The notes under the pieces were generated by a model that saw only the letters and a list, made by a program, of their open reading frames with translations, did not search any database and was not told the origin of the DNA. From assembly GCA_944336975.1 (NCBI GenBank), contig CALVLH010000011.1:1-44675 (forward strand): 44,675 bases of DNA, in the 5' to 3' direction. Positions 28,013 to 34,402 of this stretch are shown here, one piece after another. Positions within the stretch are counted from its first letter, which is position 1. Each line of letters begins with the position of its first letter. The position numbers and the translations under genes were made by a program. This DNA is from an uncultured Clostridia bacterium. Lineage in GTDB: Bacteria; Bacillota; Clostridia; Christensenellales; Borkfalkiaceae.

Positions 28013-28041
28013 ATTCTATCACAGCCGCAAAAGAAAGTCAA
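28013..28041 (-). promoter_or_regulatory. araC promoter, leaderless geometry
   Basis: Minus-strand TTGACT (28041-28036), 17-base spacer, TAGAAT (28018-28013). The predicted transcript start coincides with the ATG at 28006. Confidence 0.65.
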
Positions 28042-28072
28042 ATTAAGATAGTATTTATCAAAAATAACGTCC

Positions 28073-28100
28073 TTGTTTAATTTTTAATCGGGGCTATAAT
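28073..28100 (+). promoter_or_regulatory. rhaB promoter
   Basis: TTGTTT (28073-28078), 16-base spacer, TATAAT (28095-28100). The weak -35 box fits activation by the divergent AraC regulator. AGGGAGG follows at 28107-28113. Confidence 0.65.
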
Positions 28101-28121
28101 GAAATCAGGGAGGACAAAAAG

Positions 28122-29420
28122 ATGAAATACTATTTAGCGATCGACATCGGAGCCTCCTCAGGGAGGCACATCGTCGGTTGGGAAAAGGAGGGACGCTTTC
28201 AAACGGAAGAGGTCTATCGCTTTCCCAACGGAACAAAAGAAGAATGCGGACATCTTGTCTGGGATGTCGCCGCGCTGTTCGCGCACGTCAAGGCGGGGAT
28301 CGCGGCGGCATTCGGGAAATATCCGCGCATCGAGAGCCTTGCCATCGACACCTGGGCGGTGGATTACGTTCTCATGGGCGGCGAAGAGGAGATCTTGCCC
28401 TGTTATGCCTATCGCGACGGGCGCACGCAGGGGGCGATCGCTGTCGTGCACGAGAAGATCCCGTTCGAGCGGCTTTATGAAAAGACGGGCATTCAGTTTC
28501 AACCCTTCAATACCGTCTATCAGCTTTGCGACGACATGGCGCGGGGGAGGTTGGACGGGGCGACCGATTTCCTGATGATCCCCGAATACCTCACCTATAA
28601 GTTGACGGGCGTGAAGGCGCACGAATATACCAACGCGACGACTACGGGCATGGTGAATGCCGCGAGCGGGGAATATGACGCGGAGATCGTCTCGGCGTTG
28701 GGACTTCCCGTGCGGCTGTTCCGTCCGCTGTCGTCGCCCGGAAGCGCGGTCGGGCAACTCTTGCCCGAGATCGCGGCGGAAACGGGAGGAAATACGCAGG
28801 TAGTGCTTTGCGCTTCGCACGATACGGCGAGTGCGGTGGAAGGGATACCCATGTCCGAGGCGGCATACCTTTCGAGCGGGACATGGTCGCTTCTGGGCGT
28901 CAGGTTGCCGAAGGCGATCTGCTCGGACGCGGCGCGCCGCGCCAACTTCACCAACGAGGGAGGCGTGGGATATGTCCGTTTTCTCAAAAATATCATGGGT
29001 ATGTGGGTCATCAACCGATTGAAGGCAGAGATTTCCCCCGATCTCTCCTTTGACGAAGCGATGAATGCGGGAAAAGGAAGCGGTTTTGAAGGCACGGTAG
29101 ACGTGAACGACGAGCGCTTCCTTGCTCCCGCAAGTATGAAGCAGGCGTTTGACAGTTGTTTCGCGGAAGGTCAGGGGCCCAAAGAGGCAGGGGATTACTT
29201 CCGTTGCGCGCATCGCAGTCTGGCGCTCGGATACAAGGCGGCGCTCGCCCGATTGGAAGAATGCACGGGCAGAACGATCGATACGCTCTGTATCGTAGGC
29301 GGCGGCGCAAAAAACGTATGGCTCAACGAACTGACCGCCGAGGCGACCGGCAAGCGCGTGGTGGCGCTTCCCGTCGAGGCGACCGCGTTGGGAAATCTGG
29401 CGGTACAGATGAAGAGGTGA
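28122..29420 (+). CDS. rhaB: L-rhamnulokinase
   Basis: Cytoplasmic FGGY-family kinase: L-rhamnulose + ATP to L-rhamnulose 1-phosphate. 432 residues, shorter than the usual 470-490. The N-terminal phosphate-binding motif YYLAIDIGASSGR is the rhamnulokinase form, followed by the substrate region LAIDTWAVDYVL, CASHDTASAV, SSGTWSLLG and the C-terminal ATP site IVGGGAKNVWLN. Preceded by a good promoter and ribosome site; rhaA follows after 93 bases. Confidence 0.93.
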   Translation: MKYYLAIDIGASSGRHIVGWEKEGRFQTEEVYRFPNGTKEECGHLVWDVAALFAHVKAGIAAAFGKYPRIESLAIDTWAVDYVLMGGEEEILPCYAYRDGRTQGAIAVVHEKIPFERLYEKTGIQFQPFNTVYQLCDDMARGRLDGATDFLMIPEYLTYKLTGVKAHEYTNATTTGMVNAASGEYDAEIVSALGLPVRLFRPLSSPGSAVGQLLPEIAAETGGNTQVVLCASHDTASAVEGIPMSEAAYLSSGTWSLLGVRLPKAICSDAARRANFTNEGGVGYVRFLKNIMGMWVINRLKAEISPDLSFDEAMNAGKGSGFEGTVDVNDERFLAPASMKQAFDSCFAEGQGPKEAGDYFRCAHRSLALGYKAALARLEECTGRTIDTLCIVGGGAKNVWLNELTAEATGKRVVALPVEATALGNLAVQMKR

Positions 29421-29513
29421 ATGCGAGCGGTTTCTTTTTCGGCGCAAAACGGCGTTGCGGGAAGAGCGAGGCATGACAAAATAACGATACGATAAACAAA
29501 ACATGGAGGGAAC

Positions 29514-30755
29514 ATGAGTTATCAGGAAGCAAAAAGATCTTATGCGGCGATCGGGGTAAATTCCGATGCGGCGATCGAAACTTTGAAAAAAGTCCCCGTC
29601 TCGGTGCATTGCTGGCAGGGGGACGATGTTCTCGGCTTCGAAGGCGCGGAAAGCCTTTCGGGAGGGATACAGACGACGGGAAACTATCCCGGCCGTGCGC
29701 GTACGCCCGAAGAGCTGATGGCGGACTACGCCTATGCGCTTTCGTTGATGCCCGGGAGCAAACGCATCAACATCCACGCGAGTTATGCGTTCCTCGGCGC
29801 GGACAAAGGCAAGATCGACCGTGACGCCTATCGTCCCGAGCATTTTGCGCCCTGGGTGAAATTCGCGAAGGAACACGCGATCGAAGGCATCGATTTCAAT
29901 CCGACTTTCTTTGCGCATCCCAAGATGAAAGACGGGCTGACGCTTTCATCTCCAGATGAGGGGATCCGCGCCTTTTGGGTGGAGCACGGAAAGCGGTGCA
30001 TGGAGATCGCGGCGTACCTGGGCAAAGAGATGAACAGTCCTTGCCTCGTCAACATCTGGATCCCCGACGGATATAAAGACATTCCCGCCGACCGCCTTTC
30101 GCCTCGCCTGCGATATGCGAAATCGCTGGACGAGATCCTGAAGGAGTATGACAGACAGTGGGTGATCCCCGCAGTCGAAAGCAAGGTGTTCGGGATCGGC
30201 GTGGAGAGCTATACGGTGGGGTCGGGTGAGTTTTGTCAGAATTATGCCGCGACGCGCGGGATCTGCTCTCTGCTGGATAACGGACATTATCATCCGACGG
30301 AAGTCGTGTCGGATAAGATCCCGTCCATGCTCGTTTTCCATGATAAGGTCGCTTTGCACGTTTCCCGTCCTGTCCGTTGGGACAGCGATCACGTCGTCAT
30401 TTTCGAGGACGAACTCAAAGAGATTATGAAAGAGGTCGTCCGCAACGACGCGCTCGGCAAAGTCAAGATCGCGCTCGATTATTTCGATGCGTCCATCAAC
30501 CGCGTATTTGCATGGGTGACGGGACAGCGGTCGGTGGAGAAGGCGCTTTTATATGCGCTGCTTCTTCCCGACGCGGAACTCAAAGCGGCGCAGGAACAGG
30601 GGCAATTCACTCGTCTTATGTATTTGCAGGAACGCGTCAAGACGCTTCCCTTCGGCGAAGTCTGGGCGCAGTATCTCAAAGAAAACGGGATGGACGAGGA
30701 TTATTTTACACCCGTCGCGGAATATGAAGAGAAAGTCATGAAGGGAAGGGCGTGA
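29514..30755 (+). CDS. rhaA: L-rhamnose isomerase
   Basis: Interconverts L-rhamnose and L-rhamnulose, the first step of the pathway, with divalent metal. 413 residues, usual length. The N-terminus VPVSVHCWQGDDVLGFE and the segments NIHASYAF, GIDFNPTFFAHP, LDNGHYHPTEVVSDK and RPVRWDSDHVV carry the family's metal and substrate residues. GGAGGG lies before the ATG. Together with rhaB it forms the core of the rhamnose operon; the aldolase rhaD is not in the window. Confidence 0.95.
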   Translation: MSYQEAKRSYAAIGVNSDAAIETLKKVPVSVHCWQGDDVLGFEGAESLSGGIQTTGNYPGRARTPEELMADYAYALSLMPGSKRINIHASYAFLGADKGKIDRDAYRPEHFAPWVKFAKEHAIEGIDFNPTFFAHPKMKDGLTLSSPDEGIRAFWVEHGKRCMEIAAYLGKEMNSPCLVNIWIPDGYKDIPADRLSPRLRYAKSLDEILKEYDRQWVIPAVESKVFGIGVESYTVGSGEFCQNYAATRGICSLLDNGHYHPTEVVSDKIPSMLVFHDKVALHVSRPVRWDSDHVVIFEDELKEIMKEVVRNDALGKVKIALDYFDASINRVFAWVTGQRSVEKALLYALLLPDAELKAAQEQGQFTRLMYLQERVKTLPFGEVWAQYLKENGMDEDYFTPVAEYEEKVMKGRA

Positions 30756-30860
30756 AGTCCGTCTCGCGGAGCTTGCCGCGTTCCGTTTTTTTCGTTCCGC
30801 CGCTTTCCCCGCGATGCCCTTCGAAGGAGATGTGCGATGAAACGCTCTCGCAAGTCACGC

Positions 30861-30889
30861 TTGATTTGCGGCGCGGGATGTGCTATGAT
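30861..30889 (+). promoter_or_regulatory. fucO promoter
   Basis: TTGATT (30861-30866), 17-base spacer, TATGAT (30884-30889). AAGGAG at 30908-30913. Confidence 0.7.
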
Positions 30890-30921
30890 GAAGATGAAAT
30901 CAATGATAAGGAGATACTGTT

Positions 30922-32067
30922 ATGAACCGTTTTGTATTGAATGAGACCAGCTACCACGGCAAGGGCGCGATCCGCGAGATCGCGACGGAAGTCAGGGGCA
31001 GGGGATTCCGGAAGTGCTTCGTCTGCTCCGATCCCGACCTTCTGAAGTTCGGCGTCACCAAAAAGGTCACCGATGTTCTGGATGAGGCGGGGATCGATTA
31101 CGAGATCTATTCGCAGATCAAGCCCAATCCCACCATCGAGAACGTGCAGACGGGCGTTGCCGCGTTCAAGAAGAGCGGAGCGGATTGCATCGTCGCCATC
31201 GGCGGCGGCTCGTCCATGGATACGGCAAAGGCGATCGGCATCATCATCGCCAATCCCGAATTTGCGGACGTACGTTCGCTGGAAGGCGTCGCGCCTACGC
31301 GCAACAAGTGCGTTCCCATCATCGCCGTCCCTACGACCGCGGGCACGGCGGCGGAAGTCACCATCAATTATGTCATCACCGACGTCGAAAAAAACCGCAA
31401 GATGGTCTGCGTGGACGTACACGATATTCCCGTGGTCGCCGTCGTCGATCCCGATATGATGAGCAGTATGCCAAAGGGACTGACTGCCGCGACGGGGATG
31501 GACGCGCTCACGCATGCGATCGAGGGTTACATCACCAAGGGAGCATGGGCGATGAGCGATATGTTCCATCTCAAGGCGATCGAGATCATTGCCAAAAATC
31601 TGCGCGGCGCAGTCGCGAACACGCCCGAAGGCAGAGAGGGGATGGCGCTCGGACAGTATGTCGCGGGCATGGGCTTCTCCAATGTGGGACTCGGTATCGT
31701 TCATTCCATGGCGCACCCGCTCGGCGCATTGTACGATACGCCGCACGGCGTTGCGAACGCGATCCTGCTTCCCACCGTCATGGAGTATAACGCAGAAGCG
31801 ACGGGCGAGAAATATCGCGACATCGCAAAGGCGATGGGGGTTGCGGACGTGGAAAAGATGACGCTCGACGAGGCGAGAAAAGCCGCCGTTGCCGCTGTGA
31901 AACAGCTTTCCGCGGACGTGGGGATCCCGAAGGATCTTAAAGGGATCGTCAAGGAAAAGGACATCGAGTTCCTCGCACAGTCGGCGATGGACGACGCATG
32001 CCGTCCGGGCAATCCCAAAGATCCGACGAAAGAGGACATCATCGCGCTCTACCGTTCTCTTTTGTAA
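30922..32067 (+). CDS. fucO: Lactaldehyde reductase / iron-type alcohol dehydrogenase
   Basis: Group III (Fe-dependent) alcohol dehydrogenase; FucO reduces the L-lactaldehyde made by rhamnose or fucose breakdown to 1,2-propanediol. 381 residues. NAD site IGGGSSMDTAKA, then VPTTAGTAAEVT, and the metal-binding region MDALTHAIEGY with GIVHSMAHPLGALYDTPHG. High similarity by eye to FucO and its position after rhaBA support the role; a different alcohol substrate is possible. It has its own promoter and is followed by a strong terminator. Confidence 0.9.
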   Translation: MNRFVLNETSYHGKGAIREIATEVRGRGFRKCFVCSDPDLLKFGVTKKVTDVLDEAGIDYEIYSQIKPNPTIENVQTGVAAFKKSGADCIVAIGGGSSMDTAKAIGIIIANPEFADVRSLEGVAPTRNKCVPIIAVPTTAGTAAEVTINYVITDVEKNRKMVCVDVHDIPVVAVVDPDMMSSMPKGLTAATGMDALTHAIEGYITKGAWAMSDMFHLKAIEIIAKNLRGAVANTPEGREGMALGQYVAGMGFSNVGLGIVHSMAHPLGALYDTPHGVANAILLPTVMEYNAEATGEKYRDIAKAMGVADVEKMTLDEARKAAVAAVKQLSADVGIPKDLKGIVKEKDIEFLAQSAMDDACRPGNPKDPTKEDIIALYRSLL

Positions 32068-32142
32068 CTTGCGCGCAAACTTGCACGTTGCGACAATTGA
32101 TCGGATTTGAGATCGCGCACAAGTCGCGATCCGGACATGAAC

Positions 32143-32181
32143 AGCGCCCACAAAGTCAAACAGACTTTGTGGGCGCTTTTT
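32143..32181 (+). terminator. Terminator of fucO
   Basis: Arms AGCGCCCACAAAGTC and GACTTTGTGGGCGCT around AAACA, followed by TTTT. Confidence 0.92.
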
Positions 32182-32221
32182 CAGCAACGAAACTGTTCAG
32201 ATCATATCGCCGTACTTTCAG

Positions 32222-32257
32222 AAAAAAAGCTATCCGAACGGAAAAGGTTCGGATAGC
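32222..32257 (-). terminator. Terminator of tRNA-Glu
   Basis: Read on the minus strand: GCTATCCGAAC and GTTCGGATAGC around a 7-base loop, then a seven-T run. Confidence 0.9.
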
Positions 32258-32266
32258 TTTCGCATT

Positions 32267-32341
32267 TGGTGACCTTGCCGGGAATCGAACCCGGGATTGC
32301 GCCGTGAGAGGGCGCCGTCTTAACCGCTTGACCACAAGGCC
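32267..32341 (-). tRNA. tRNA-Glu (anticodon CUC)
   Basis: Full cloverleaf on the minus strand: acceptor GGCCTTG/CAAGGTC, D arm GTC...GAC, anticodon stem GCGCC/GGCGC with loop CTCTCAC (anticodon CTC, reads GAG), T arm CCGGG-TTCGATT-CCCGG, and an encoded CCA end. It has its own promoter and terminator. Confidence 0.95.
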
Positions 32342-32361
32342 GTCTTTCAAAACGCTTAACG

Positions 32362-32390
32362 ATTATATCATAAAAAATATGTTCTTGCAA
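32362..32390 (-). promoter_or_regulatory. tRNA-Glu promoter
   Basis: Minus-strand TTGCAA (32390-32385), 17-base spacer, TATAAT (32367-32362). Confidence 0.78.
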
Positions 32391-32440
32391 CTTTTTTTCG
32401 GTGTTAATTCCGAATTTTTTTGCAAGAACATCGATTTTTC

Positions 32441-32624
32441 AAAAGAGGACATCCGCCTGTGCCGCAAAACGAAAAAGGTTAACCCGCTTCTCGCAGGTGG
32501 GTGCGCGGCGCTTCCGCATCAGTCTTTCCGTTTTTCAACAGACCTTGCCTATCGAAAACGACTTACGCTCCCGAATATACTTTGTGGATTACGCATTGTC
32601 CGTATCCCGTACACCGCAGGTGTC
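32441..32624 (-). ncRNA. Structured small RNA of about 184 nt, 6S-RNA-like
   Basis: A near-consensus promoter (32631-32659) places the transcript start at 32624, and no plausible protein frame follows. The first bases (GACA) pair with bases just before the final U run (UGUC), and more pairs continue inward, giving a closing stem. The middle is largely unpaired, with a small 3'-side hairpin (CCUGC-GAGAA-GCGGG) and a terminal arm containing GGUCUGUU...AAC...AGAC. Length, closed ends, central bubble with 3' hairpin and stand-alone promoter match 6S RNA (ssrS). No decisive sequence signature was verified, so another housekeeping RNA is possible. Confidence 0.5.
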
Positions 32625-32630
32625 GATCTT

Positions 32631-32659
32631 ATTATATCAGAGTATGTGCAAAAATGCAA
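32631..32659 (-). promoter_or_regulatory. Promoter of the 6S-like RNA
   Basis: Minus-strand TTGCAT (32659-32654), 17-base spacer, TATAAT (32636-32631). Confidence 0.75.
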
Positions 32660-32670
32660 CCGTGAGAAAG

Positions 32671-32712
32671 AAAAAAATCGGGACGAAATTTGCCGTGCGG
32701 CAGTTTCGTCCC
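32671..32712 (-). terminator. Strong terminator upstream of the 6S-like RNA promoter
   Basis: Minus strand: GGGACGAAA...TTTCGTCCC outer arms with inner TGCCG/CGGCA, then GATTTTTTT. Second stop signal for pdxK transcripts. Confidence 0.85.
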
Positions 32713-32732
32713 TTCGTTATTGGAAAAAGATG

Positions 32733-32774
32733 AAAAATTAGGCGGAATTTTCCGTAATGAATGGCTTTTCCGCC
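32733..32774 (-). terminator. First terminator after the pyridoxal kinase gene
   Basis: Minus strand: GGCGGAA and TTCCGCC arms with a 20-base loop, then TAATTTTT. Confidence 0.55.
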
Positions 32775-32795
32775 CGAAACGGGCAACGCGGCGAA

Positions 32796-33602
32796 TTATT
32801 TTTTGAGCAGTACGGAAAGATCTTCCAGGAAGGGCAGAAGCTCTTTTTCGTAATTGAGCCCGTACTTGCGGTCTTTGACTTCGCGTTCCGAGCGCGCGAT
32901 GGAACGGTAACAGAAGTCGGAAGTCACGCGCAGGGCGTCTTCGAGGGCGATTCCGTTTGCGATACAGCCGCAGAACGCCGAAGCGAACACGTCGCCCGCA
33001 CCGTGAAAATTGCCGTCGATCTTTTTGAGCGGGATCCGCTTTTCGCCTTCGTCGTAATAATAGAGGAAGTATCCGTCCTTGTCGTTCGCGCCTGTGATGA
33101 CGGGGTGCGGGCAGAAGGATGCCAGCGTTTTGAGCGCGGCAGAAAAATTGCGTTCGTCCGTCAGAAGATAGCTCTCCGTCTCGTTGGGCAGAATGTAGTC
33201 CGCTTCGCGGCAGAGAGAGACCATCTCCTGCGCGAATTGAGCGTCGAATCCCTTATAAAACGTGAAGTTATCGCCGAGGACGGGATCGACGACGAATACG
33301 CCGTTTTCTTTGAGGAGGCGGCGTTTGACGTCTTTGACGAACTCGATCTGACTGCGGCTTCCGAGGTATCCGCTGCAAATAAGGTCGAACTGAAGGCCGA
33401 ACGTTTCCCAATGCGCGCAGATCTTTTCCATTTCCGAGGAAAGATCGAGGAAGGTGTATCCCGTGAATCCGCCCGTATGCGTGGAGAGCAGGGCGGTGGG
33501 CAGGATGTCGCAGGTCGCGCCGCACGCAGAGATCACGGGCATGGCGACGGTCAGAGAGCATTTTCCGACGCAGGAAATATCGTTGATGGCAAGAACGCGC
33601 AT
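32796..33602 (-). CDS. pdxK: Pyridoxal/pyridoxamine kinase
   Basis: Ribokinase-fold enzyme that phosphorylates B6 vitamers to feed the pyridoxal-phosphate pool. 268 residues. Start MRVLAINDISCVGKCSLTVA, with the pyridoxal kinase N-terminal pattern, LPTALLSTHTGGF, the VVDPVLGD segment, and the anion-hole/catalytic motif FHGAGDVFASAF near the C-terminus (family usual GTGD, here GAGD). The start at 33602 follows GGAGGC; a longer frame reaching 34193 would cross the promoter and the divergent gene and is rejected. A leader hairpin (GCCGTC/GACGGC, 33615-33631) lies before the ribosome site. Confidence 0.9.
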   Translation of the reverse strand: MRVLAINDISCVGKCSLTVAMPVISACGATCDILPTALLSTHTGGFTGYTFLDLSSEMEKICAHWETFGLQFDLICSGYLGSRSQIEFVKDVKRRLLKENGVFVVDPVLGDNFTFYKGFDAQFAQEMVSLCREADYILPNETESYLLTDERNFSAALKTLASFCPHPVITGANDKDGYFLYYYDEGEKRIPLKKIDGNFHGAGDVFASAFCGCIANGIALEDALRVTSDFCYRSIARSEREVKDRKYGLNYEKELLPFLEDLSVLLKK

Positions 33603-33644
33603 AAAGCCTCCGCAGCCGTCTTTCGGACGGCGATTTTGAGCGTT

Positions 33645-33673
33645 ATTATACGCGCTCGCGCGGTAAAAGTCAA
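33645..33673 (-). promoter_or_regulatory. pdxK promoter
   Basis: Minus-strand TTGACT (33673-33668), 17-base spacer, TATAAT (33650-33645). Confidence 0.82.
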
Positions 33674-33712
33674 TCGTTGCGGCGGCACGTACGGACAAAA
33701 AATGTAAAAGGC

Positions 33713-33740
33713 TTGCAATTTTGCGCAAAAGTGATACAAT
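33713..33740 (+). promoter_or_regulatory. Promoter of the HMA protein, leaderless geometry
   Basis: TTGCAA (33713-33718), 16-base spacer, TACAAT (33735-33740). The ATG begins six bases after the -10 box. Confidence 0.65.
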
Positions 33741-33746
33741 ACAGGT

Positions 33747-33971
33747 ATGAAAAAGGTCATCGAAGTAGAGGGGATGTGTTGTGCGCGGTGCGCGGAACGC
33801 GCGGAGAAGAAACTGCGCCTGCTCGAAGGCGTATCGGGCGCAAAGGCAAATTACAGGAAGAAACTCATCTTTGTGGAGAGCGATCTTCCCGACGCGGCGC
33901 TCGCGGAATGCGTGACGGAAGCGGGCTTCGAGGTGAAGAATGTCCGTCCGCGCAAGGGGATCTTCGGCTGA
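33747..33971 (+). CDS. HMA-domain metal-binding protein (CopZ-like)
   Basis: 74 residues forming a single heavy-metal-associated domain: metal loop GMCCARC (CxxC at C15/C18) followed by the AERAEKKL helix and a second beta-alpha unit. Such proteins carry Cu+ or similar soft metals to P-type ATPases; no copper ATPase is in the window. An additional Cys precedes the first ligand pair position (MCCARC). There is no proper ribosome site, and the promoter places the transcript start on the ATG. A hairpin at 34015-34034 without a T run is its only possible terminator. Confidence 0.82.
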   Translation: MKKVIEVEGMCCARCAERAEKKLRLLEGVSGAKANYRKKLIFVESDLPDAALAECVTEAGFEVKNVRPRKGIFG

Positions 33972-34062
33972 GAAGCCGCTTTGCACGTCGGGCGGATAAG
34001 GCGCGGTCGGACACGGCGGCGGAGAAGCGCCGCCCGAAATTCTCCAAATACGGCGAAAACGC

Positions 34063-34091
34063 TTTACAAGCGCGCGGAAAACGGTTATAAT
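34063..34091 (+). promoter_or_regulatory. Promoter of the ileS T-box leader
   Basis: TTTACA (34063-34068), 17-base spacer, TATAAT (34086-34091). Transcript start expected near 34098. Confidence 0.8.
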
Positions 34092-34097
34092 ATAGAA

Positions 34098-34336
34098 AAA
34101 AAGGGCGCTTATAAAGGACGCGTCCGCCGTGCGTTCGGTTTTCAGAGAGCTTTCGGTCGGTGTGAGAAAGCAGCCTGTCGCGGCGGGTATCACCTTTCAG
34201 CCCACGGGGCGAGATCTGTCTTGCAGAGCGTAGCTTCGTGCGCGGTATCCTTTCCGCGTTATCAAAAGAGGCGTATGTTTGTATGTTTTGGTGGTTATAA
34301 GTCATCGTATTTGATCCAAAATACGGTGATTTTTTT
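34098..34336 (+). promoter_or_regulatory. T-box riboswitch for isoleucyl-tRNA, upstream of ileS
   Basis: Stem I contains the AGAGAGC...GGTCGGTG...GAGAAAGC block (AG-bulge region, 34144 onward) and the specifier ATC (Ile) at 34189-34191 within GGTATCACC. The antiterminator pairs GTATGTTTTGG (34281-34291) with CCAAAATAC (34316-34324), leaving TGGT (34292-34295) free to bind the uncharged tRNA ACCA end. The competing terminator uses TCATCGTATTT and AAATACGGTGA, so the two folds are mutually exclusive. The T-box sequence itself (GGTGGTTATAAG) departs from the common form after GGTGG. Confidence 0.88.
34302..34336 (+). terminator. Regulated terminator in the ileS leader
   Basis: 11-base arms TCATCGTATTT (34302-34312) and AAATACGGTGA (34319-34329) followed by seven Ts. 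Formed when tRNA-Ile is charged. Confidence 0.88.
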
Positions 34337-34402
34337 ATTGCCGGGTCTGCGGCGATCTCAGAAAATACGTTACATCCCCGCGGCGGCGGGAAAGGAGCGG
34401 TC

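Noticed and set aside
30765-30792. Possible terminator after rhaA (CGCGG/CCGCG then T run)
   Set aside because: Only five base pairs, and five bases separate the stem from the T run; too weak to list.
33603-34193. N-terminal extension of the pyridoxal kinase frame
   Set aside because: It would cross the pdxK promoter and the divergent HMA gene; the conserved N-terminus starts at 33602.
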